The translations under genes and the position numbers were made by a program. From the NCBI RefSeq assembly GCF_000383955.1, contig NZ_KB913013.1, positions 4,607,694 to 4,671,693 on the forward strand: a DNA stretch of 64,000 nt, written 5' to 3'. Within the stretch, counting starts at the first letter, position 1. Every line of letters begins with the position of its first letter. Positions 34,763 to 42,960 of the stretch are shown here, one piece after another. The stretch is from Rudanella lutea DSM 19387 (GTDB lineage: Bacteria; Bacteroidota; Bacteroidia; Cytophagales; Spirosomataceae). The notes under the pieces are model-generated. The model was not told the DNA's origin. It searched no databases and worked only from the letters and a program-made list of their open reading frames with translations.

Positions 34763-35496
34763 TCAAACTTCGGCGTCTTGCTGCTCGTTTTTACGTAGTT
34801 GCCGCTGACAGAGGCTCCGTTGCCGAAGCCGCAATCGTAGTCTTCACCTACGTAGGCGATGCTGGCTCCACCCTCAAAAAAGGTGATCTTGAGCGTGCAT
34901 TTGCCGAATTCGGTACTCTTGTAAACTGCCTGATTGGCCCGCAGTTTGAGCGTGGTTTTGTCGATCATGGCCATGTTGTAGGAGGGGGCTCCCCGGTTAG
35001 CATCCATCGAAACGACAAGCTTGTCGGTACCCAGTTGCTGTACCAGCAGTTGACCCACCGGGGCTCCTTCGTTCTTCCCGAAATTGTAGCTGTATGTACC
35101 CGTCAAACTGGTAGCCGATGGGGCCGGGGCCGGGCGGGTGCTTGTCTGCGTCAGTGAAAAGGAGAGTTCTTTGCCGTTCTCTTTGGCCGGAAACCAGCTA
35201 CCCAAATACCCTTTGGCCGATGCTTTTCCGTTGAAAATACCCGTGACAGTGGCTTTCGGGTCAAACTCATGCAGCAGAATATCGCTGCCGTCGACCGTTC
35301 CGACGACCCGAATCGGGATGCCCGACCGCTTGTAAATCAGCGTACCGTGGGCCAGGTTATCGTACGTGGTGAGGGTGAGCGAAACCGGGTAACGGTCGTT
35401 TACGCTGCCTTCGTAGGTGCGGAGGGTTCGGGTAGGGGTTGTCTGAGCCTGTGCCGAGAGCGATAGCAGGCTGAGTAAAGCAAACAAATAGCGCAT
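34753..35496 (-). CDS. Exported protein of unknown function
   Basis: A 247-aa protein with a signal peptide (MRYLFALLSLLSLSAQAQ). The mature part is almost entirely predicted beta strands: two similar-looking halves (RTYEGSVNDRYPVSLTLTTYDNLAHGTLIY around 27-56 and TGTYSYNFGKNEGAPVGQLLVQQLG around 131-155) joined by a Pro/Ser linker, which suggests a lipocalin- or calycin-like barrel. Two Cys near the end (GKCTLK, DYDCGFG) may pair. No family is recognised. Its stop codon lies inside the first units of repeat hairpin B. Confidence 0.75.
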   Translation of the reverse strand: MRYLFALLSLLSLSAQAQTTPTRTLRTYEGSVNDRYPVSLTLTTYDNLAHGTLIYKRSGIPIRVVGTVDGSDILLHEFDPKATVTGIFNGKASAKGYLGSWFPAKENGKELSFSLTQTSTRPAPAPSATSLTGTYSYNFGKNEGAPVGQLLVQQLGTDKLVVSMDANRGAPSYNMAMIDKTTLKLRANQAVYKSTEFGKCTLKITFFEGGASIAYVGEDYDCGFGNGASVSGNYVKTSSKTPKFDKE

Positions 35497-35630
35497 GGTG
35501 GTTGTGATTTTGTCGGCAATTTACGGGTAGGTGTACCCCAAATGCCAACGCAAACCCCATTTTTGCGCGCATCGGGCGAAAATTGTCTTGTGCGTTGCAC
35601 ACCCGGCGTATCCTGATTTTAACTTGCCGT

Positions 35631-36083
35631 ATGATTGCTGTACTCCAACGCGTGTCCGAAGCTTCCGTAACCATCGACGGGGCTGTAAAAGGGCAGATCA
35701 ACACCGGATTTCTGATCCTGCTGGGCATTACCCATACCGACACCGACGAAGACGTGGTGTGGCTGAGCAAAAAGATTGTCGGGATGCGGATTTTCAACGA
35801 CGAAGCGGGCAAAATGAACCTCGACCTCGCGGCCGTGGGCGGCAGTATCCTGCTCATCAGTCAGTTTACGCTGCACGCCAGCACCAAAAAAGGCAACCGG
35901 CCGAGCTTTATCGAAGCGGCCCGACCCGACGTGGCCATCCCGCTCTACGAACGCATGATTGCCCAGCTCTCGGCCGACCTTGGCCACCCCGTACAAACGG
36001 GCGAGTTTGGGGCCGATATGAAGGTGGCTCTGCTCAACGATGGCCCCGTGACGATCATCATCGACTCGAAAAACCGGCAATGA
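35631..36083 (+). CDS. dtd: D-aminoacyl-tRNA deacylase
   Basis: DTD hydrolyses D-amino acids (and glycine mischarged on tRNA-Ala) from tRNA. The 150-aa protein starts [17 protein letters not shown], the canonical family start, and has the active-site pair of motifs: SQFTLHAS (SQFTLxx) and [10 protein letters not shown] (the cross-subunit GP dipeptide, NxGPVT). GNRPSF in the middle is also conserved. It is cytosolic and normally a homodimer. Its stop overlaps the next gene start (ATGA), so translation is coupled. Confidence 0.97.
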   Translation: MIAVLQRVSEASVTIDGAVKGQINTGFLILLGITHTDTDEDVVWLSKKIVGMRIFNDEAGKMNLDLAAVGGSILLISQFTLHASTKKGNRPSFIEAARPDVAIPLYERMIAQLSADLGHPVQTGEFGADMKVALLNDGPVTIIIDSKNRQ

Positions 36084-37033
36084 ACACGCCCCGCCTGACC
36101 CTGGCCGATATACAGGCGGCCGAGCCCCGCATCGACCCCGTTTTCCGGCAGTCGCCCCAGTACATTTGCGAACCGCTGAGCGAGTTGCTGGGCTGCGAGC
36201 TGACGCTCAAGGTCGAGACCCAGAACCCGATTCGCTCGTTCAAAGGGCGGGGTGCCGATTGGCTCATGCAAGGGCACGCAACCGGGCGGGTGGTGTGCGC
36301 CAGTGCGGGCAATTTCGGGCAGGCCATGGCCTACACGGCCCGCAAGCGCCAGATTCCCCTCACGGTGTATGCCGGGCTGACGGCCAACCCGCTCAAGGTG
36401 AGCCGGATGCGGACGCTCGGTGCGGAGGTAATTCTGCACGGAGATGACTTCGATGCTGCCAAAGCCGAGGCCCGGCGCGTAGCCCAACGTACCGGCGACC
36501 GGTTTGTGGAGGACGGCCTCGATCTCGAAACCCTCGTGGGGGCGGGCACCATCGGCACCGAACTGGCCCGGTTGCCGTACAATCTCGATACGTTGCTCGT
36601 GCCTCTTGGTAACGGCGCGTTGATCAACGGCATCGGCACGGCTCTGAAGGCGCTTCGGCCCAACACATCCATCGTGGCGGTTCAGGCCGAAGGGGCCCCG
36701 GCCATGCTGGAGTCGTGGTGGCAGAAACGGTTGGTTGCTCACGACCACATCCAGACCATTGCCGACGGTATCGGGGTGCGCGTGCCGGTACCGCAGGCCC
36801 TCGCCGACATGGAAGCGACTGTGGACGAGGGCTTGCTGGTGACCGAAGCGGGTATCCTGAAGGCCATGCAGTTGTTGCATCGGCACGCGGGGCTGGTGGT
36901 TGAGCCGTCGGGCGCGGTGGGCGTGGCGGCCCTTCTCGAACACCCCGACCGGTTTCGGGGCAGGCATGTCGGGACGGTGATCTGCGGGGGTAATCTGACC
37001 GACGTACAAATTCGGGACTGGCTTTTTGATTGA
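36080..37033 (+). CDS. Threonine/serine dehydratase-like PLP enzyme (fold type II)
   Basis: A 317-aa protein of the tryptophan-synthase-beta superfamily. The PLP Lys is in IRSFKGRGA (K about 50); the Asn-containing loop [14 protein letters not shown] binds the cofactor or substrate carboxylate; the phosphate loop is [13 protein letters not shown], a variant of the usual Gly-rich GGGGL. The C-terminal part ends VICGGNLTD. No ACT regulatory domain is present, so it is of the catabolic (IlvA-short/serine racemase) type. Pairing with dtd could reflect D-amino-acid handling, since serine racemases belong here; that is only suggestive. Confidence 0.87.
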   Translation: MNTPRLTLADIQAAEPRIDPVFRQSPQYICEPLSELLGCELTLKVETQNPIRSFKGRGADWLMQGHATGRVVCASAGNFGQAMAYTARKRQIPLTVYAGLTANPLKVSRMRTLGAEVILHGDDFDAAKAEARRVAQRTGDRFVEDGLDLETLVGAGTIGTELARLPYNLDTLLVPLGNGALINGIGTALKALRPNTSIVAVQAEGAPAMLESWWQKRLVAHDHIQTIADGIGVRVPVPQALADMEATVDEGLLVTEAGILKAMQLLHRHAGLVVEPSGAVGVAALLEHPDRFRGRHVGTVICGGNLTDVQIRDWLFD

Positions 37034-37106
37034 TAAGTCTGATTCTGAAATTAAACCATAACGGGATATTATCTGCCTGATAACTCCCGTAAACCGATAC
37101 CGAAAA

Positions 37107-37607
37107 ATGGTGAAAACACTTGCTGATTTATTGCTTCTGGGCGATCCGCGCCTGTACGAAACCTGTGCGCCCGTGGAGCGCGACGAACTGCCGCTGGTGG
37201 CGGGTTGGGTGGCCGATCTGCATAACGTGATGGAAGAGATCCGGGCAAAATACAATTTTGGTCGGGCCATAGCCGCCCCTCAGTTGGGCATTATGAAGCG
37301 GCTGATCTACATGAACGTAGCCCCGCCGGTTGGTCGTGGGCCGGTGGTGTTTATCAACCCCGTCCTCGAAAACCTAAGCGACGAGCAGTTCGAGTTGTGG
37401 GACGATTGTATGAGTTTTCCGCATTTGCTGGTGCGGGTCAAGCGGCATAAGTCGCTCACGATCCGGTACCTCGATGAGCATTGGCAACCCCAAACCTGGG
37501 ACCTTACCGACGACTTTTCGGAGCTGCTTCAGCACGAATACGATCACCTCGATGGGATTCTCTGCACCATGCGCGCCATTGATGCCAAGTCTTTCCGCTG
37601 GCGATAG
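37107..37607 (+). CDS. Peptide deformylase-like protein, divergent
   Basis: A 166-aa metallohydrolase of the deformylase family. Motif I reads GRAIAAPQLG (residues 52-61) instead of GxGLAAPQ. Motif II is DDCMSF with metal ligand C101, instead of EGCLS. Motif III QHEYDHLDG gives H143, E144 and H147. All catalytic residues are present, so it should bind metal, but the altered motifs I and II suggest another substrate or a secondary deformylase beside a canonical Def elsewhere. Its stop is followed within a few bases by repeat hairpin C. Confidence 0.82.
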   Translation: MVKTLADLLLLGDPRLYETCAPVERDELPLVAGWVADLHNVMEEIRAKYNFGRAIAAPQLGIMKRLIYMNVAPPVGRGPVVFINPVLENLSDEQFELWDDCMSFPHLLVRVKRHKSLTIRYLDEHWQPQTWDLTDDFSELLQHEYDHLDGILCTMRAIDAKSFRWR

Positions 37608-37614
37608 GAAGGAT

Positions 37615-37717
37615 TTAAAGAGTGAAAGAGTGAATGAGCGAAAGAGTGCCCACCTTCAAACACTATTCCGCTCTTTCGCTCATTCACTCATTCACTCTTT
37701 CACTCATTTGCTCTTTC
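37615..37717 (+). repeat. Word-repeat intercistronic hairpin C
   Basis: The left arm 37615-37648 reiterates GAGTGAAA/GAGTGAAT/GAGCGAAA units; the right arm 37668-37717 is the complement (CGCTCTTTCGCTCATTCACTC...). It begins eight bases after the deformylase-like stop and ends five bases before the DJ-1 family ATG at 37722. It uses the same word as element B, on the other strand. Confidence 0.8.
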
Positions 37718-37721
37718 CACC

Positions 37722-38342
37722 ATGCGTCACGTAGCCATTCTGTTATTCAACGAAATTGAAGTGCTCGACTTTGCCGGGCCGTTTGAAGTGTTCGGCGTAA
37801 CGGGCCGTCAATCAGGCCAAACGCGTTTTTCGGAGCCACCTTTTCGGGTGTTTACCGTAGCCGAGCGCGGTCCGGTGTACGCCCGTAATGGGCTCTGCAT
37901 TACGCCCACGTATCTGCTCGACGACCATCCGCAGGCCGATGTCCTCGTGGTTCCGGGCGGGGGCGGGATTCACCCCGACGGCACGCGCTACGGCACCCGG
38001 CGCGAAATGCATAACCCGACGATTCTGGCCTGGGTGAAACGGCAGGCCGAACGGGCCGAGCTGGTGCTGTCGGTTTGTACAGGTTCGTTTATTCTCGGTA
38101 AAGCCGGATTGCTCGACGGGCTGGCTGCGACTACGCATTACAAAGCGATAGAGGGTATGCGCGAAGCCGCGCCAAACACCGAGCTGCGCCCCACCGAGCG
38201 CTGGGTCGATAACGGGAAGATTATCACCTCGGCGGGAATATCAGCCGGTATCGACGCATCGCTCTATGTAGTAAGCAAACTGTTCGGCCATACGGAGTCA
38301 GTCGAAACAGCGCGGTACATGCAGTACGATTACTGGCAATGA
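37722..38342 (+). CDS. DJ-1/PfpI family protein (isonitrile hydratase-like)
   Basis: A 206-aa single-domain class I glutamine-amidotransferase-fold protein. The nucleophile elbow is LVLSVCTGSFILG (Cys about residue 108); the conserved acid lies in FNEIEVLDFAGPFEVF (E in EIEVLD). LDGLAATTHY and IITSAGISAGIDASLYVV, usual for the InhA/ThiJ branch, are present, so isonitrile hydratase, glyoxalase or a protease-like role are all possible. The AraC DNA-binding domain found in some relatives is absent. Confidence 0.87.
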   Translation: MRHVAILLFNEIEVLDFAGPFEVFGVTGRQSGQTRFSEPPFRVFTVAERGPVYARNGLCITPTYLLDDHPQADVLVVPGGGGIHPDGTRYGTRREMHNPTILAWVKRQAERAELVLSVCTGSFILGKAGLLDGLAATTHYKAIEGMREAAPNTELRPTERWVDNGKIITSAGISAGIDASLYVVSKLFGHTESVETARYMQYDYWQ

Positions 38343-38364
38343 TTCCGGGCGAATCAGTTAGCCC

Positions 38365-38408
38365 ACGGCATCCGCTTCGTGCCGAGATTGGCCCAGTGCG
38401 GATGCCGT
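38365..38408. terminator. Hairpin between DJ-1 gene and the FG-GAP array
   Basis: ACGGCATCCGC (38365-38375) pairs perfectly with GCGGATGCCGT (38398-38408), between convergent genes. Only TTTAA follows, so terminator strength is uncertain. Confidence 0.55.
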
Positions 38409-39827
38409 TTAATCGACCGTGCCAAAGCCAACCTTGCCCTGGCCACCCTGAAAGCCATACCCACCAATAATAAACGTGCCATTGCTAATGCTGACTGAAA
38501 TGCCGTTGAACGTATTGGTTGGACTGTTGTCATTGACTCTTCGTAACTGACGCCACGTAGTGCCTGATCGGACAAAAATGTAAGCGGCCCCCTGATACGC
38601 GTTAATGCCGTAGGCCCCAATAAGTGCATAATCGCCATCGATGGAGACGCTGCTCCCAAAAAGATCATCAGCGATCCCATCGATGGCCGTCAGCTTAGCT
38701 TGCTGAGTCCAGTTACTGCCTGATCGGATAAAAATGTACGCGGCCCCCTGATCTCGTTTACTATTAACATCGTTGCCCATTGCTCCAACTACACAATAAT
38801 CGCCCGTAATAGCCACCTGTATACCAAAGTTGTCATTACCTGCCCCATCGTTTGCGATCAGTTTAGTTTGTAGGGACCAAGCGGTGCCTGACCGTGTAAA
38901 GATGTAGGCTCCGCCCTGGTATTCGCTGGTGCCAATTTCACTAAGAGGAGCGCCTATTATGCTATAATCGCCCATTATGGATACACAGCTGCCAAAATAA
39001 TCGTTTGATGTTCCGTCGCTCGCGGTCAGTTTGGTTTGTTGGGTCCAGGAGGTTCCTGAACGCACAAAGATGTACGCTGATCCTTGGTCAGTGTTTGGGC
39101 CAATATCGTCCAAGTGCGCTCCGATAGTGACGTAATCGCCCGATATGGCAACACTAGTACCAAACTGATCGTTTGAGGCTCCGTCGCTAGCCGTCAGTTT
39201 GGCCTGCTGAGTCCATGTGGTACCAGACCGAACGAAAACGTAGGCGGCCCCTTGGTCGGTGTTGGCGTCTATATCGTCTGTTCGTGCTCCAACAATAACA
39301 TAGTTACCCGAAATGGCCACGCTGACCCCGAACAGATCGTTTGAGGCTCCGTCGCTGGCCGTCAGTTTAGCTTGTTGTACCCAGTTGTTTCCTGATCGAA
39401 TAAAGACATAGGCTGATCCTTGATTGACGTGTGTCACGTCGTCGTAAGCCGCGCCAATGATCGCGTAATCACCCTCAATAGCCACACTGAACCCAAAAAG
39501 GTCGCCCCGTGCTCCGTCATTTGCCAGACGATCAATGGGAGCGAGGTTGGTGTTGCTTGTAGTGGCCAGCGGAACCCAGTTTTGGCCATCGTGGAGGTAG
39601 AGGGTACCCTTGTCAAGGTCGAAGACCAGTGCCCCTGTTTGTGGGTTTACGATGGCCAGCCGTTGGGTAGTGGTGAGCCGGGGTGGGTAAAAGGCTTTGT
39701 CGTTGGTGGGGCTTTTGAGATCAAGCGCGGCCGAAGAGTGCGGCTGTCCACCTATGCCAATCTGGGCATGAGAGGTGAGGACCAGACACAGCAGTAAGCC
39801 GGTCAGGCAAGAGTATAAGTACGTCAT
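38409..39827 (-). CDS. Exported FG-GAP beta-propeller protein, paralogue 1
   Basis: A 472-aa protein. The signal peptide (MTYLYSCLTGLLLCLVLTSHA) is followed by a ~75-residue head domain (SSAALDLKSPTNDKAFYPPR ... LYLHDGQNWVPL in parts) seen in Bacteroidota tail-fibre-like surface proteins. Then come seven repeats of about 50 residues (consensus DGAxxDxFGxSVAISGDYAI-VGA plus YVFVRSGTTW and QQAKLTA), closing with KVGFGTVD. Seven FG-GAP units make one complete seven-blade propeller like that of integrin alpha. No T9SS tail or anchor is visible. It is one of four adjacent paralogues and has its own upstream region. Confidence 0.88.
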   Translation of the reverse strand: MTYLYSCLTGLLLCLVLTSHAQIGIGGQPHSSAALDLKSPTNDKAFYPPRLTTTQRLAIVNPQTGALVFDLDKGTLYLHDGQNWVPLATTSNTNLAPIDRLANDGARGDLFGFSVAIEGDYAIIGAAYDDVTHVNQGSAYVFIRSGNNWVQQAKLTASDGASNDLFGVSVAISGNYVIVGARTDDIDANTDQGAAYVFVRSGTTWTQQAKLTASDGASNDQFGTSVAISGDYVTIGAHLDDIGPNTDQGSAYIFVRSGTSWTQQTKLTASDGTSNDYFGSCVSIMGDYSIIGAPLSEIGTSEYQGGAYIFTRSGTAWSLQTKLIANDGAGNDNFGIQVAITGDYCVVGAMGNDVNSKRDQGAAYIFIRSGSNWTQQAKLTAIDGIADDLFGSSVSIDGDYALIGAYGINAYQGAAYIFVRSGTTWRQLRRVNDNSPTNTFNGISVSISNGTFIIGGYGFQGGQGKVGFGTVD

Positions 39828-39847
39828 GTGAAGGTGGTTAAAGAGAA

Positions 39848-39855
39848 CGAATGTA
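39848..39855 (-). promoter_or_regulatory. TACATTCG box upstream of FG-GAP paralogue 1
   Basis: The minus strand reads TACATTCG 20 bases before the start. Equivalent TAnnTTCG boxes precede paralogues 2 and 4, at 23 and 24 bases from their starts. They differ by one base from the TAnnTTTG -7 consensus. The shared spacing supports a function. Confidence 0.35.
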
Positions 39856-39960
39856 GTATTTGAAGTAGAGCAAAAGCAGTAAAACGAATATTCGTATGTG
39901 TTCTATTTGCTTTGTTTTGTTAACCTTACAATAGGCTAAATACTATCTGAATGGATTAGT

Positions 39961-41385
39961 CTAGTCAATCGTGCCAAAGCCAACCTTGCTCTGATTATTC
40001 TGAAAGCCATACGCACCAATAATGAATACACCGTTGCTAATGCTCACTGAGTACCCATTAAAAGTTAGAGCAGAGGTGTTGTCGACTATCTTACGGACCT
40101 GATTCCAACTGGTGCCTGACCGTACAAATAGATACGCTGAACCTTGATATGTATTCATACCGAAAGCACCGATTAGAGCGTAATCACCCGAAATGCCTAC
40201 GCTTCCACCGAAAAGATCGGAGACAGCTCCACCGGTAACAGCGGTTAGTTTAGCCTGTTGCGCCCAACTGCCCCCCGACCTGACAAAGACGTAGGCCGAC
40301 CCCTGATCGCGATTGCTGTTGATATCGTCGGTATAGGCACCAATCACCGCATAATCGCCCGAAATGGCCACGCTGTATCCAAAGTTATCAGCCAAATCGC
40401 CATCGCCTGCGGTGAGTTTAACCTGCTGCGTCCAGGTGGTGCCCGACCGAACAAAGACGTAGGCCGATCCCTGATCGGTATTGGCGTTAATGTCATCGAA
40501 GTTTGCTCCGACGATGGCGTAATCACCTGATATGGCTGCGCTCGAGCCAAATTGGTCGTTGGCGGCTCCGTCGCTTGCGGTGAGTTTGGCTTGTTGGGTC
40601 CAGGTTGCCCCCGAGCGTATAAAAATGTACGCGGAGCCCGCATCGGCATTAGCCTCAATATCGTCGCTAGGGGCGCTCACAAGAACATAATCACCCGAAA
40701 TTGCAACGGCGTGGCCAAACTTGTCGTCGGTGGTTCCGTCGCCCGCGGTCAGTTTGGCCTGCTGTGTCCAGGTGGTGCCCGATCGAACGAAAACATAGAC
40801 TGATCCCTGGTCGATGTTGGCCCCAATATCGTCTGATCGCGCTCCGACGATGGCATAGTCACCCGCAATGGCTACACTAACCCCAAAAACGTCTCCAGCG
40901 GCTCCGTCGTTTGCGGTGAGTTTGGCTTGTTGAATCCACGTACTTCCCGACCGTACAAAGATGTACGCTGCTCCCTGATTGACGTTGGAGCCAATATCGG
41001 CGCCACTGGCCCCGACAATGGCGTAGTCGCCCGATAGCATCACCCTGACCCCAAAGACATCCCCCTTGGCCCCGTCGCTTGCCAGGCGATCAATGGGAGC
41101 GAGGTTGTTGTTGCTCGTGGTTGCCAGCGGAAGCCAGTTTTGGCCATCGTGGAGGTAAAGGGTGCCTTTGTCAAGGTCGAAGACCAGTGCCCCAATCTGT
41201 GGGTTTGTGATGGCCAGTCGTTGGGCGGTAGTGAGCCGGGGCGGATAAAAAGCTTTGTCGTTGGCGGGGCTTTTGAGATCGAGTACGGCTGAGGAGTGTG
41301 GCTGCCCCCCCATACCGATCTGGGCACGGGCGCTAAGGGCCAGACACAGCAGTAAGCCGGTCAGGCAAGAGTATAAGTACGTCAT
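39961..41385 (-). CDS. Exported FG-GAP beta-propeller protein, paralogue 2
   Basis: A 474-aa protein. The signal peptide begins with the same 15 residues as paralogue 1 (MTYLYSCLTGLLLCL) and the non-coding DNA just upstream of the two starts is also alike, so this pair arose by a recent duplication. The head domain and seven ~50-residue FG-GAP units follow (for example DGTTDDKFGHAVAISGDYVL, DGAANDQFGSSAAISGDYAI), ending SKVGFGTID. Several units carry DxN/DxxxxN acidic loops that could bind calcium. The ligand is unknown. Confidence 0.88.
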   Translation of the reverse strand: MTYLYSCLTGLLLCLALSARAQIGMGGQPHSSAVLDLKSPANDKAFYPPRLTTAQRLAITNPQIGALVFDLDKGTLYLHDGQNWLPLATTSNNNLAPIDRLASDGAKGDVFGVRVMLSGDYAIVGASGADIGSNVNQGAAYIFVRSGSTWIQQAKLTANDGAAGDVFGVSVAIAGDYAIVGARSDDIGANIDQGSVYVFVRSGTTWTQQAKLTAGDGTTDDKFGHAVAISGDYVLVSAPSDDIEANADAGSAYIFIRSGATWTQQAKLTASDGAANDQFGSSAAISGDYAIVGANFDDINANTDQGSAYVFVRSGTTWTQQVKLTAGDGDLADNFGYSVAISGDYAVIGAYTDDINSNRDQGSAYVFVRSGGSWAQQAKLTAVTGGAVSDLFGGSVGISGDYALIGAFGMNTYQGSAYLFVRSGTSWNQVRKIVDNTSALTFNGYSVSISNGVFIIGAYGFQNNQSKVGFGTID

Positions 41386-41408
41386 GTGAAGGTGGTTAGT
41401 AAAGAGAG

Positions 41409-41416
41409 CGAATTTA
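41409..41416 (-). promoter_or_regulatory. TAAATTCG box upstream of FG-GAP paralogue 2
   Basis: The minus strand reads TAAATTCG 23 bases before the start of paralogue 2, the positional equivalent of the box at 39848-39855. Confidence 0.35.
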
Positions 41417-41535
41417 ACCGCTGGCGTACAACAAATGCAGGCAACTGTACATTCGTTTGTAGTTTATTTGTCTCAATATACTAACCTAAAAATCAGATAC
41501 ATGCTATCTGAATGGTGCATTTTGGCGCAGTTAAT

Positions 41536-42954
41536 TTAATCAATCGTGCCAAAGCCAACCTTACCCTGACTGAACTTGAAACCCGGTCCACCGATGATAA
41601 AGGTGCCGTTGGAAAGCCCGACCGATTTGCCATTGGATGTGCCGGATGCACTAAAGTCGGTTACCGTTCGAACCTGGCTCCAGAGCGTGCCTGATCGGAC
41701 AAAAAGGGTGGCTGAACCCTGAAAAACATTGTCTCCACTGGCTCCAATAAGGGCATAGTTACCCGATAGTGCCACGCTGGTGCCCAGGAAGTCGCCAACG
41801 GCGGGGTCGCTTTTGGTCAATTTGACTTGCTGGGCCCAACTGCTTCCCGACCGGATAAATACATAGGCCGCTCCTGCATCGTTAACGCTCCCCGGACTAC
41901 TGTAGTTGGCCCCCACGACAGCATAATCGCCCGTAGTGGCTACGCTGATGCCAAAGGCGTCGCCTGTTGTGCCATCGTTTGCTACCAGTTTAGCTTGCTC
42001 CACATAGGTGCTCCCCGATCGAAAGAAAACGTAAGCGGCTCCCTGAGTGGCACTACTCGGGCCACCTCCGTTCGAAGCCCCGGCCAGCATGTAGGCGTTC
42101 GATATAGCAACACTGGTACCGAAAAAGTCGTTGGCCGTTCCATCGCCTGCCAGCAATTTGGCTTGCTGGTTCCAGCTCGTATTCGACCGCATAAAAACGT
42201 AGGCAGAGCCCTGATCGACGTTGCTGCCAATGTCGTCTCCGCGGGCTCCAATCATGGCGTAGCTGCCCGAAATAGACACGCTATAGCCAAAGTTATCGCT
42301 TGCCGCCCCGTCCGACGCCGTCAGTTTGGCCTGCTGAATCCAGCTATCGCCTGAGCGCATAAAGATATACGCTGAGCCCTGCCCGTTGTTGCTGCCGATG
42401 GCGTCGTTATTGGCTCCTACAACGGCATAATCGCCCGAAATGGCCACGCTATAGCCGAACTGATCGCTCGCGGCCCCATCCGACGCCGTCAGTTTCGCTT
42501 GCTGAGTCCAGCTATTGCCCGACCTGATAAAAATGTAAGCCGCCCCCTGGGTCAGATTGCTGCTAACCGGGCTGTTAGGGGCTCCCACAATGGCGTAATC
42601 GCCTGAAATGGCTACACTGGTGCCGAACCCAGCGTATTCGGTCCCGTCGCTCGCCGTGCGGTCGATCGGTGGTAAATAATTGGGGGAGGTGGGGGCCAGC
42701 GGAACCCAGTTTTGCCCGTCGTGGTAATAGAAAGCACCTTTGTCGAGGTCGAACACGAAGGCCCCTGCCTGCGGGTTCACGATCGCCAGTCGTTGGGCGG
42801 TGGTGAGCCGGGGCGGGTAAAAGGCCCGGTCGTTGGCGGGGCTTTTGAGATCGAGTACGGCCGAGGAGTGCGGTTGGCCCCCCATGCCGATTTGGGCGTG
42901 GGTAGCAAGTGGCAGAGCCAGAAGGAAGGAGAGAAGAGTGAAGAGGTTTTTCAT
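41536..42954 (-). CDS. Exported FG-GAP beta-propeller protein, paralogue 3
   Basis: A 472-aa protein with signal peptide MKNLFTLLSFLLALPLATHA, the same QIGMGGQPHSSAVLDLKSP head and seven FG-GAP units. The units are more divergent in the centre (blade 4 has NAYMLAGASNGGGPSSATQG in place of the Asp-rich loop, shared with paralogue 4). Only six bases separate it from paralogue 4, so these two form an operon, while paralogues 1 and 2 have longer leaders. It ends GKVGFGTID. Confidence 0.88.
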   Translation of the reverse strand: MKNLFTLLSFLLALPLATHAQIGMGGQPHSSAVLDLKSPANDRAFYPPRLTTAQRLAIVNPQAGAFVFDLDKGAFYYHDGQNWVPLAPTSPNYLPPIDRTASDGTEYAGFGTSVAISGDYAIVGAPNSPVSSNLTQGAAYIFIRSGNSWTQQAKLTASDGAASDQFGYSVAISGDYAVVGANNDAIGSNNGQGSAYIFMRSGDSWIQQAKLTASDGAASDNFGYSVSISGSYAMIGARGDDIGSNVDQGSAYVFMRSNTSWNQQAKLLAGDGTANDFFGTSVAISNAYMLAGASNGGGPSSATQGAAYVFFRSGSTYVEQAKLVANDGTTGDAFGISVATTGDYAVVGANYSSPGSVNDAGAAYVFIRSGSSWAQQVKLTKSDPAVGDFLGTSVALSGNYALIGASGDNVFQGSATLFVRSGTLWSQVRTVTDFSASGTSNGKSVGLSNGTFIIGGPGFKFSQGKVGFGTID

Positions 42955-42960
42955 GGGTTT

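Noticed and set aside
34753-35496. Assigning a specific family to the beta-rich exported protein
   Set aside because: Only general strand pattern is visible; no motif supports a named family.
35945-37270. Open frame of 441 codons on the minus strand
   Set aside because: It lies opposite dtd and the PLP enzyme, both of which have clear family motifs; the antisense translation is Arg/His/Gly-rich with no domain.
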